The position numbers and the translations under genes are program-made. The notes under the pieces were generated by a model, which did no database searches, was not told the DNA's origin, and saw only the letters and a program-made list of their open reading frames with translations. From Sophora flavescens (lineage: Eukaryota > Streptophyta > Magnoliopsida > Fabales > Fabaceae), in NCBI GenBank assembly GCA_030762895.1, contig CM061063.1, forward strand, positions 75,761,836 to 75,825,835: a DNA stretch of 64,000 bases. The letters are read 5' to 3'. This document shows, in pieces, positions 10,835 to 20,079 of the stretch. The first letter of the stretch is position 1. Each line of letters starts with the position of its first letter.

Positions 10835-11225
10835 CCTTAGTTTCCTATTTGAGATTCAATATTAATGAGCATGCGTAACTTATCAAGGTATGCATGCTCA
10901 TTGTATTGAATCTTGAATTGTCCAAGTGGGGCAGTTTGGGAAAAAACCTTTTTCACACTCGTACAATAGTCAGTTCAATATTCAAAATGCCTTATATACT
11001 TGTTGAAATCTCGGTCTGATGCATTTCCTTTTGTTCTCCTGGTGCATACTTGATCGCGGTGATTCTCACCGTGCTCGAGTCGTGTACTTGGAGACCGATG
11101 GGAAATGCTGCCGAAATTTTGTCAAGTATAAGGTATTTGAATATGGGAATAACTATTATTAGCCGAGTGTGGTAAAGGTTTCTTCTCGAATGGGATAGGT
11201 TCATACCTTGTCATAAGAACGAGAT
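10835..11225 (+). promoter_or_regulatory. Conserved transposase leader with stem-loop
   Basis: Non-coding sequence just upstream of the transposase ORF. It has a near-perfect stem-loop with arms 10853-10877 and 10889-10912, then blocks TTGAATTGTCCAA, CAGTTTGGGAAAAAAC, GGGAAATGCTGCCGAAATTT and TTCTTCTCGAATGGGATAGG. All are found again in CACTA-2 (53160-53550) and in the unrelated-end family CACTA-3 (26630-27025). The function is unknown; conservation and position suggest a 5' untranslated regulatory role. Confidence 0.65.
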
Positions 11226-11299
11226 TGATGGAGTTATTGGAATGCACCGTAATATATAAGTGTTATTGTAGGATTGGTCAGGCTATTTAATTGCCAACA

Positions 11300-12098
11300 G
11301 TGGATATTCCGGAGAATCGGAAATGGATGTATCGTAGGTTGGATCGGAATAAACATCTTAGGGAAGAGTATAGAGTTGGAGTGGGTGAGTTTATAGAGTT
11401 TGTTGTTAGCCATGAGAGATTTATACGGCTAGGAGGTGATCAATTGAGGTGTCCTTGCAAAAGATGCAAGTGTCAATCTTTCAAAAGCGTGGATGGAGTT
11501 GTAGCCGATCTTTATGAGAAGGGCTTCATGCCTGATTACTATTGGTGGAGTAACCATGGTGAGACGTTGCCTGACTTAAACCCAATTGCGTTTGAAGGTT
11601 CGTACTATGGAAGTGGTGACCGGAGGGAAGAATTGAATACATACGAGCAGATGATAACGGATCATGCTGGACCATCGGTTGGTGTTGTACTAGAAGAAGA
11701 TGGGGGAGAAGATGGTGGAATGGGTTCCCAATACATAGAGGAGAATCCGAATACCGAAGCTCAAAGATTCTATGATATCGTCGAGTTTGCCACGATCTCC
11801 ATTGTGGGAAGGATGTCGGGAGTACACGGAGTTGTCGATGTGCATGGAATGGTTGAGTATCAAATCTGACTACAATATGCAAGAAGGCTGTTTTAATCGC
11901 CTCACCAGGTCAGTGTCCAAGGCGTTCCCAGAAGACAATCGGATGCCTACTAGTTTTTATCATGCTAAGAAGTCTATGGAAAATTTGGGTCTGGGGTGTT
12001 TAAAAATTGATTGTTGCCCGAATGGATGTATGTTGTACTATAAGGATGATTCAGCGGAAAGCATAACATGTTGTCGATTTTGTGGTGCGGATTGGTAA
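11300..12098 (+). pseudogene. TNPD transposase, truncated (CACTA-1)
   Basis: The N-terminal part of an En/Spm TNPD transposase. It keeps the transposase-associated zinc-binding region (CPCKRCKC near residue 55) and the WSNHGE motif, then breaks. The start codon has become GTG (11300-11302; CACTA-2 has ATG), a frameshift lies near 11780, and after FCGAD the coding sequence jumps at about 12096 to sequence matching the 3' end of the gene. The jump is equivalent to loss of about 2.9 kb of CACTA-2, removing the tnp2 catalytic region and the two C-terminal DUF4218/DUF4216-type regions. Confidence 0.85.
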
Positions 12099-12238
12099 TT
12101 TATTTAGTGAATTTAGTGACGGAGATTCTACTTAGGTAATTTATGTCATAATTCATTGTGTAAATGTCATTCTACTTAGGTAATTTATTTTTGTATTATT
12201 TACACTGTTGTGTAATCATCTTTTCAATTTTTTCACAG

Positions 12239-14010
12239 ATGGCAGATTCCTCTAGAGGTAGGGGTCGTCGTGGAGGTCGTGCTGCGAGAGTCCCTTCGCC
12301 GGCCGACCCACAGCCTTCAGATCGATACCACCCTACCAGCACCTCTGTGGACGGGACACCTCAGGGTGATGGAGTTGCACCCCCTACCCAGCCTCATGTG
12401 GTCGGGACATGGGCTGCACCCTCATCATCCACACCTATGACAGGACCATCATCATCATCGGGACAGGAGAGTCGTGGTCCATTCGACAGGAGGATTCTTC
12501 TTATCCCCAGGGGGGATAACGAGTAAGCTAATTTAATTTTTTAATATATATAAATTATCGTTAATTTCTATTTACTTGTTTTTTTTAATTTATTTATAAC
12601 ATTTATTAATGCTCTAATTTTGCTGCAGCTTTCTGCCCGCGAAGGGCCCTTCTGATTCGATATCGAAGATCCTGCGACGCAAGTTTGATGGCCATCCCAG
12701 GGGCCATAGGGATCAGTTGTTTAAAGAGTTTAAGGTAACAATTTATTAAGTTATTTAAATTAAATTTACATTATATATATATACACACGAATTTCCTAAC
12801 AACTGTAAGTTGCAGAAAGAGTATAGGTGGAACGTAGCTTTAGAGGCTCTCGTTAGGGACATATTTGAGCATAAAGGCTCACTGGTCATGAAGAATCTGA
12901 CGAACAAGCTGAGGAAGGGTAAGATTAAGGGGAAGTGGGTGGATCCTTAGATCAGGAGGCAGCTGGACCAGTACTGGGCTACTGAGAAGTTCCAGGAGAT
13001 CCAGGCCACAGCTCGACGTAATCGAGCTTCTGATGGTGGCGCATGTGCTTGGACCGACGGGTCTAAATCAGCCGCCGCCCACTACGACGAGCTGGTAATA
13101 CATTAAACTTTTGACTTAATATACTATTTAATTAATTAGTTTTCATTTTTAATTATTCTTATGAATTTAAGATTATATTTTTTCCGTGCAGAAAGCACAG
13201 AAAGAGCGGGCCCCCACTACTATGGAGTTGGTGGAGAGGACGAAGAAGTTGAAGTCGGGGACATGGGTCAACGACAAGGCCCGTAACTATGTTGTAAGTA
13301 AAAAAATAATTTAGTGTTTACTTGTAATTTATTATAAATGATTTGTTAATATTGGATATAATTTTAACTAAATCTCTTCAACTATACTTTGTAGGTGGGC
13401 TTCAACAAGAAGAAGGACAATGCCATATCACGTGCCTCACAATCACAAGATGAGGCTTTGACTGGTGATGGGCCCTGCTCTCCTATCTCCATCGACGATA
13501 ATGTCATTTATTTGGAGGTCGTCGGGCAGGAACAAGAAGGGGCACGTGTATGGCCTCGGACACCTGGGAGGCGAGTTTATCGCTTCATCATCCGGCACGC
13601 CTGCTCCTTCCTACGCCGATACCATCCCTCAGGAGCAGCTCAACCAAATGCAATACACCATCACGCAGCTGAACGCGGAGCTTCGGGAGAAGAGCGAGAG
13701 AGAGCAGCAGATAGCGAACTAGATTGCACAGTTGACTCAGGCACACCAGCAGCTGATGCAAACGAGCATCGAGCAGGGCCAGACACTGCGGCTGGTGTTG
13801 GAGCAGATGAGGATCCAGACTACAGTTGCTCAGGGTGATGCTTTGACGGTTGTGCCGCCTGCTGCCGCTCCTCCAGTTCCGCCGCCAGCTACTGATGCTG
13901 CTACTCCAGAGGACGATCAGCTAGCAGACGTCGGTGGTACGGACGCTGAGGATGATTGGATTCCTCCACCTCCCCCTCATCATGACTGTTTTTTTTTTTC
14001 ATATTTTTGA
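12239..14010 (+). pseudogene. TNPA-like gene (Ptta/En-Spm family), five exons, CACTA-1
   Basis: Exons 12239-12522, 12629-12734, 12816-13094, 13192-13293 and 13395 onward follow GT-AG boundaries and match the five-exon gene of CACTA-2. The product starts MADSSRGRGRRGG, has a Ser/Pro-rich N-terminal region, the plant transposase_24-type core (SKILRRKFDGHPRGHRDQ to the DQYWATEKFQE region) and a Gln-rich coiled-coil-like tail. Lesions: an in-frame TAG near 12949 where CACTA-2 has GAG, a 2-bp loss near 13527 and a TAG near 13720. In En/Spm this protein binds the subterminal repeats. Confidence 0.8.
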
Positions 14011-14189
14011 CTTTAAACGATTCTTGTACGACACTTTGGATTATTATTTTTTATATATATATTTATTATTTCTTATGATTGTATATTTCATAAGTAATTT
14101 GGTGTTTTTTATTAGTAATTTTGCTAACGTTTAAAGAAAAACAGAAAAAAATTTATTTTAAAATTAAATTTTAAAAAAATTTAATAATA

Positions 14190-14575
14190 ACCAGTTTAGC
14201 GACTGAATTAGAAACCAATAATTCGGTCGCTAAACTTTATTTAACATTAACAGATGTGGTATAGCGACCGAAAATCCGTCGCTAATATAGGTTAACAGTA
14301 ACCAAAATTAGCGACCGAACTAGCAACCGATTGTCGGTCGCTAGAAATGGTTACCTAAACAATGCGACCAACCGAATAGCGACCGTTTTTTATTATTTAG
14401 CGACCGAAATTATGGTCGTCATTTGGCGACCGAATTAATATTTCGGTCGCTAAAAGCTTAGCGACCAGGTATTCAGCCACCACCATTAATCGGTCGCTAA
14501 TTCGGTCTCTAAATTAAATAGCGATCGATTTACAATGTTTAGCGACCGAATATCCCGATCGCTAAACAATTGTTT
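14190..14575. repeat. 3' subterminal repeat array of CACTA-1
   Basis: Dense AGCGACCGA/TCGGTCGCT motifs in both orientations, ending about 10 bp before the terminal repeat. It mirrors the array at 7665-8180. Confidence 0.85.
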
Positions 14576-15604
14576 TTTTGTAGTGAGAATCTGTTGAGTG
14601 AGGAGAATATAGTGTTTAACCTTGCAAAATCCTTCAGAAATGTTAGAAGAGGGCGTGGAGCGGTGGAGAAGTGAGGTGGGCAGATAGAAGAGGAGAGATT
14701 TTGTGACAAGAAGAAAACACAACCTATTGTTCCGGTCTCCTATCACTGATCTCAACTGTCCACTTTTTTTTATTAATATATCAACGGTTGAAATTGAAGG
14801 AGGATGGATCCTTCGAGTTTGGCACGGAGGATTGAAGACAAAGCCGTCTAAGAGCATCCACGTCCCAACACATCATATTTTTACTTGTTGGAGTTCTTAA
14901 ATGCGTCCCGGGTTTACACATTACTAATTTTTTTTTTTACTTTTTACAACTTAAGACCTCATCTCTCCAACACAGCACCTTCAAAAAATTTATTAAATGG
15001 ATCTCACAAGTGACACCAAATCCGTACATTTTATCTCTTTAACTCTGGTTTATGTTTTTTATTATTATTTCTGACATCATGACCCATAATCATCCATAAG
15101 AATCAGGTGCTTGTACAAGAACCCTGTGTTTAATAAGAATCGGCTCTAATGGTGGTTCTTATTAAGAACATGTGCTTAATAAGCAACCGGTGATGAATTT
15201 TGACAGAAATTTTTGAGGAAGCCACTAATTACTAACTAAAATAATATGATTAAAATTCATATGAATCATGTTGTTCATTGTATTGAACTATTTGATCATT
15301 AGAAGAATGTTTTTAAAGTGGAGATGTTAAAACTATATAATTTTCATCTTTCTTAACACTTTTCCTTTTGAAAAAATACATCCATTTTTTTTATGTTTAA
15401 CATTTTTTTCTTTTCAAAAAATTGTACCACTGCTAAAACATATGAAATTAATTACATAAAAATTTATTAAAAGTCCATAAATCAACAACCCAATCTAATA
15501 AAAAATGTCAAGCAAAATAATCAAACCAAAAAAGAGGGAACTTGTTTTTTTTTTTTTTGATAGGCAAACATTAGTATGTTAGTTATGTTAGTTTTTTTTC
15601 TCCT

Positions 15605-15684
15605 TTGTCAGGGTTTGAACCCTGAACCTTGAACTCCTTCAACTCCTTATACCCTTAGCTTAAACCAGTTGAGCTACTCCACCC
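15605..15684 (-). repeat. tRNA-derived SINE head, unit B copy
   Basis: Second copy of the tRNA-like segment seen at 1132-1212, with the same A-box and B-box-like motifs on the minus strand. It lies at the equivalent place downstream of the sulfotransferase pseudogene and was duplicated with the segment. Confidence 0.6.
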
Positions 15685-15912
15685 CTAAAAATAGGGAACT
15701 TGTGAACCAATAAAGTGAAAAAGATTGCAAAAGAAAAATGGAGATTACATCTTAGATTGCAATACAAATTAGTGAAGAAGATTGCCAAAGAAAAATAGAA
15801 ATTACAACTTAGATTACATCTCAGATAGGTGCATGATGCGTAACTCAGCGATTTATTAGAATATTGTAGATAGCAATTCCACCGGTTAATCCAATACTCA
15901 CCAATAGATGTA

Positions 15913-16240
15913 CTAAGATAACATTCTAAAATGGAGACCAGACCCACCTAGCTTTTCTTCCATGACTTTGGATAATTTCTCCACCATTGAAGGGGATAAA
16001 TAGTTTGCCCAATCTCCTATTTCACCCTTCCTAAACAAGTATTTTTTCTCAAAGAACCTTGCAAATGTTCCGGACTTGTTTACTTCCAATTCCTTCATCG
16101 TGTCAAAGCTACACAACTTAATTATGTTTTCAATCACTCCACTACTTTCCTCCTCCATTGTGAAAGGACAACCCAAAAACTTTGCTACTCTTCTCACATG
16201 AAAATTGCAATCTTCCTTAAGGTCCTCATACTTAAAGAGT
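15913..16240 (-). pseudogene. Sulfotransferase pseudogene (unit B)
   Basis: Only the C-terminal third, from KYEDLKEDCNFHVRR to the stop, survives, nearly identical to the intact copy. The sequence then jumps at about 16240 to what matches the promoter region of the intact gene (about 2525-2640). An internal deletion of about 760 bp thus removed the start, the PAPS loop, the catalytic His and the 3'-phosphate site. The RKGEIGDW motif remains. No function is expected. Confidence 0.9.
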
Positions 16241-16467
16241 GTCACAAGGACACTCATTAGCATGATCCTTATTTATAATATATTATAGCATATGGCATGA
16301 TCCTCTATTTATGGCAAGAAGAAAGGAGTCCTACCATTCTTTTGTGCACATATGGCTTGATCCTCCAATTATGGATCACATTCATAGTTAATAAATACAA
16401 ATATGGACGAAGCTTGTAAGAGACAATTAATTTGATAGCCAAAACAGTTAGGCCATCTCCATCCAAG

Positions 16468-17790
16468 TGATGAGTGTGATTACACCTCATATTTCTTTAT
16501 CATATTGCATGTATTTTCATGTAGTTTAGGCATTTTTAATTTGATTTTTGTTAGTTTTTACCTTGGAACGGGTAAGGCGGTTTTGTGGTGTTTGTGTGCA
16601 GGAATTGAGGATTAAAATGCTCAGGATCATTTATGTTGGAGCTTGAATGAAAACGGAGCTTGAAAAGTAAGAAAAATGAGACAAACAGAGCCCATCACGG
16701 CCTAGCCGTGACAGCCATCACGGCCATGATCGAGCAAGGCTGAAAAGAAAAGAACGAAAAAGTCAGAACCTGTCACGGCCAGACAGGCCATCAATGCCAA
16801 GTTTTCCAAGACAGAATCTGTCACGGCCTGGCCGTGACAGGCATCACGGCCGTGACGCGCAATATCTGGAATTTTAATTGTTGATTTGATACGATTTTGT
16901 AACAGCTTGGGATTCAAGTTACCCTACATTATAAATAGGACTTAGAGGCTCGAAAATAGGTATCCCTTGGACTGCTACCCATAGGCAAAAACTAGGATTT
17001 ATTTTCTTCTCAATTCCTTCTCTTCTCTTAGGTTTTCTTTTATGCTTTTGTTAATCAAGCTTGCTATGAACATGGCAATGCTTGAGTAGTTGTTTTTATT
17101 TCTAGGAATTGGGGCTATGCCCAAGATTTGTTTTATTTTATGAATTGACGTTTTACTTCTTGTTAATTTCAATTCACTTTCGATTTAATTCCTATTGCAT
17201 GAATTACTTGTGAATTTGGTGCGCACTTATTTGCATCTCATAGATACTCTAAGGAGTAACCTAGCGGTGAACTTAGGTATCAGATCTATAGGAGTCAAAC
17301 TTAGGACTTAAATCACGAGAGTTAGAAGCGGTCCTTCGAGGGTTCACTGAGTTGTCACAAAGCTTAAAGGGTTCGATTTAAATTCAATTACCACGAGAGT
17401 AGGGATTGGTTTAATCGGGAATGGTTCTTGTATCCAGAGAGGGAACATTAACTTATTTAGGATAAATTCACCTTCAAAACAAATTTTGATAATTAACAAG
17501 AGGGGTAATCAATTTAGTAACATAAGCAGTCTTGTTGGTAACCCAATTCCTGGAAATCTCTTTTGATATTGAAAATCCCATATTTGATTTGATTGCGATT
17601 TTGTTTGATTGCGTTTTAGATATTTGATTTGTTAGTTAATCTTTTAAAAACCAAATCTTTTCCAAATTATTTTTCTAGTCCAATTTAATTGATTTAATAA
17701 TTTATAGTTATTTAAGATCACGGTCCCTGTGGATTCGATCTTTTCATTACTTGACGACGAAGCCGCACACTTGCGGATTCGCGCCCATCA
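16468..17790 (+). repeat. 5' LTR of the Athila-type element
   Basis: 1323 bp from TGATGAG to CCATCA. It contains palindromic TCACGGCC/GGCCGTGA modules at 16690-16860. One copy of the 24-bp piece seen in the 3' LTR at about 22548-22571 is missing here. A TATAAATA at about 16931 may be the LTR promoter. Confidence 0.92.
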
Positions 17791-17796
17791 AGTTTT

Positions 17797-17814
17797 TAGG
17801 GTCGTTGCTGGGGA
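17797..17814 (+). promoter_or_regulatory. Primer-binding site region
   Basis: TAGGGTCGTTGCTGGGGAC, a few bases after the 5' LTR, resembles the TGGCGCCGTTGCCGGGGA site used by Athila-type elements (thought to pair with a tRNA-Asp 3' end). Several transitions separate it from the consensus, so priming may be impaired. Confidence 0.6.
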
Positions 17815-17937
17815 CTGTGCTTTCTTGAATTTCAATTTAATTTTTAAATTGATTTTTCTGGACATTTTTTTATTTAATTTTTTTTCTTTCTTTTTCTAGT
17901 ATCTATCTCTCTCTTTGCAGGTATTTTTCTCTTTTAT

Positions 17938-18775
17938 GCGAAGATCCCAAAGTCTTGGAAATCTCATTGAAGTTGACCCCGAGATCGAAAGGAACTTTCA
18001 TAGACGTGGGAGACTACAAAGACAAAGAGTGAGAGAAAGGTTGATTCCCATTCCACTCATGGCGAACCTACCGGATACCAAACCACTGAAGGACTACGCA
18101 GCCCCAAATGCTAGGGGTTTGCGAACTGGGATTGCTAGGCTAGAAATTGAGGCGGAGAACTACACTATACCGCCTCAGTTAATTGGCATGATTAGGCAAC
18201 ATCAGTTTGGAGGATTACCCTCGGAGGACCCGACTGATCATGTGGAGACATTCTTGGAGTTCACCGATGTAATAAGAATTGAAGGTGCCCCGATTGATGC
18301 TTTTCGCTTGAGGTTATTCCCCTCCTCTCTAACTGGAAAGGCAAAAGCTTGGTTGAAGCAAGTGCCCGCTAATACTTTGTCAACTTGGGACCAACTGGAG
18401 CAGGAATTCTTGGAAAAATTCTTCCCTCCATCCAAGACTGCTTACCTACGAACTCAGATCACCGGCTTCTTCCAAAAGGACGAAGAATGCTTATATGAAG
18501 CTTGGGATTGTTACAAAGGATTGCTAGAGTCTTGCCCACATCATGGGCTCGAGAGGTGGTTATTAGTGCATACCTTCTACAACGGATTGGATTACTCTTC
18601 GAAGGTGTCATTTGACTCCGCAGCTAGTGGAGCCTTTATGAATAGACCTCTGACTGAAGCGTTCAATATCATTGAAAACGTAGCCACCAACTATCACCAA
18701 TGGGGTTCGGAAAGAGGTAATAACCCAAAAAAGCTTTCGGTGGGTAAGTTTGAAATGAATAGTACTGATTTTTAA
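17938..18775 (+). pseudogene. Retrotransposon Gag, 5' part
   Basis: Gag (retrotrans_gag family) of an Athila-type element. It includes the conserved segment with EDPTDHVETFLEF, LTGKAKAWL and WDQLEQEFLEKFFP. The ORF is open from 17915, but the ATG at 17938 starts the recognisable protein. It stops at TAA 18773-18775 just as the next frame takes over at 18778, so a 1-nt frameshift has split Gag from its zinc-knuckle part. It would form the capsid of virus-like particles. Confidence 0.85.
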
Positions 18776-18777
18776 TT

Positions 18778-20079
18778 ATGTCTAAATTTGACTCATTGAA
18801 TAAACGCTTTGATAAGCTTGAAAAGACTAAGGTGAGTTCAATAGGTGCTACTAATGTTGTTTGTGAGATTTGTGGAATGCACGGACATGACATAATGGAC
18901 TGCCCACATGGTATTGCTCCTGGATCTGGTGCTTCGGGGGAACAAGTGAACTCTTGTCACAACTTCTATGACACGAACCCGAAGTTGCCAAATTATGCTC
19001 CCCCAAATCCTTACAACCAAGTGAGGAAGAATAATCCTTATCTATCCTACGGGAACTACAACAACACGTTGAACCACGAATTCCAGGAAGGCCAAGGTAA
19101 TAGGAAACCCGCATCGAGGTATCCTCAGGTACAAAAGTCTAAACTTGAGTCTCTTTTGGAAAATTTTGTTGAAACTCAAACAAAGCAAAATGAAGGGTTT
19201 AGGCAACAAGGTAGGGCAGTCAATGAGGCAATAAAAGAGTTAACATCTAAGGTAGATAACTTAGCCATCCATAATAAGATGTTAGAAACTCAGATTGCCC
19301 AACAAGCTAGTACATATTCTAGAACTAAGGGTATGTTTCCAGGACAACCCGAAGTTAATCCTAATGAGCATTGTAATGCTATATGCTTAAGGGATGATAA
19401 GCTTGGGGTAATTGAAAAGGATGTGGAATATGAGGAGGACATGAGTGAACATGAAGAGATAGAGCTAAAATATGTCCCTCCACCACTTTACCAACCCCCA
19501 ATACCTTTCCCACAAAGGTTGGTCAAGAAAAAGCAAGTAGAAAAAGAAACTAAGAGCTTAATTGAGGAGCATGATGCCATGATAAAAACTAATATGCCTC
19601 CTAAACTTAAAGATCCGGGAAGTTTCTCTATTGCTTTCTCAATTGGAGAAGTGAAAATAGACCAAGCCATATGTAACTTGGGGGCTAGTGCGAGTTTGAT
19701 GCCACATACCATCTTTGAGAGGTTAGGAACCAAGGAATTGAGCCCATCCAAGTTCTCTTTACAATTTGTGGATGGCTCGACTAAAACTCCTCTAGGCATA
19801 CTAGAGAATGTTCCCATAAAGGTAGGGAAATTTTTCATTCCTACCGATTTCATGGTGTTGGACATGAACGGGAATTCTAAATTCCCTATCATTCTAGGAA
19901 GACCATTCTTGGCCACAGTTGGAGCAATAATAGATGTAAAAAATGGTAAGCTCTCTTTGAATGTAGAGGAAGGTAGGGTGGATTTTGGTTTGACTAACTC
20001 ATATAACAACCCTCCTTTTGAGAATCATGTGTGCAGGATTGAGATAATGCCTCCAAAGCTGAAGGAAGAGCTTAACTAG
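18778..20079 (+). pseudogene. Gag zinc knuckle and aspartic protease region
   Basis: 433-aa frame continuing Gag. It has a CCHC knuckle (CEICGMHGHDIMDC near residue 30), a Gln/Asn-rich linker, then a retropepsin-like domain in the C-terminal half ending near GRPFLATVGAIIDV. The flap region and ILGRPFL motif are present. The active-site triplet usually read as D-L-G in this clade is NLG here (codon AAC at about 19676-19678), so the catalytic Asp is lost. No reverse transcriptase follows; the ORF ends at 20079. Confidence 0.85.

Larger units (their letters stand above)
7644..14585 (+). mobile_element. CACTA-1, En/Spm element, 6942 bp, deleted
   Basis: A class II element with ends CACTACAAAAAAAAGG and, on the minus strand, CACTACAAAAAAACAATT, flanked by AGA at 7641-7643 and 14586-14588. 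Subterminal arrays of TAGCGACCGA in both orientations lie at 7665-8180 and 14190-14575; these are the likely TNPA-type binding sites. Between them are a GC/CT-rich leader, a conserved leader stem-loop, a broken TNPD transposase gene and a multi-exon TNPA-like gene. Compared with CACTA-2 (same family, opposite strand) it lacks about 2.9 kb holding the transposase core, so it cannot be autonomous. Confidence 0.95.

Noticed and set aside
11526..11882. Minus-strand ORF of 118 aa in CACTA-1
   Set aside because: Shadow of the transposase gene; the same shadow occurs in CACTA-2 at 52580-52855.
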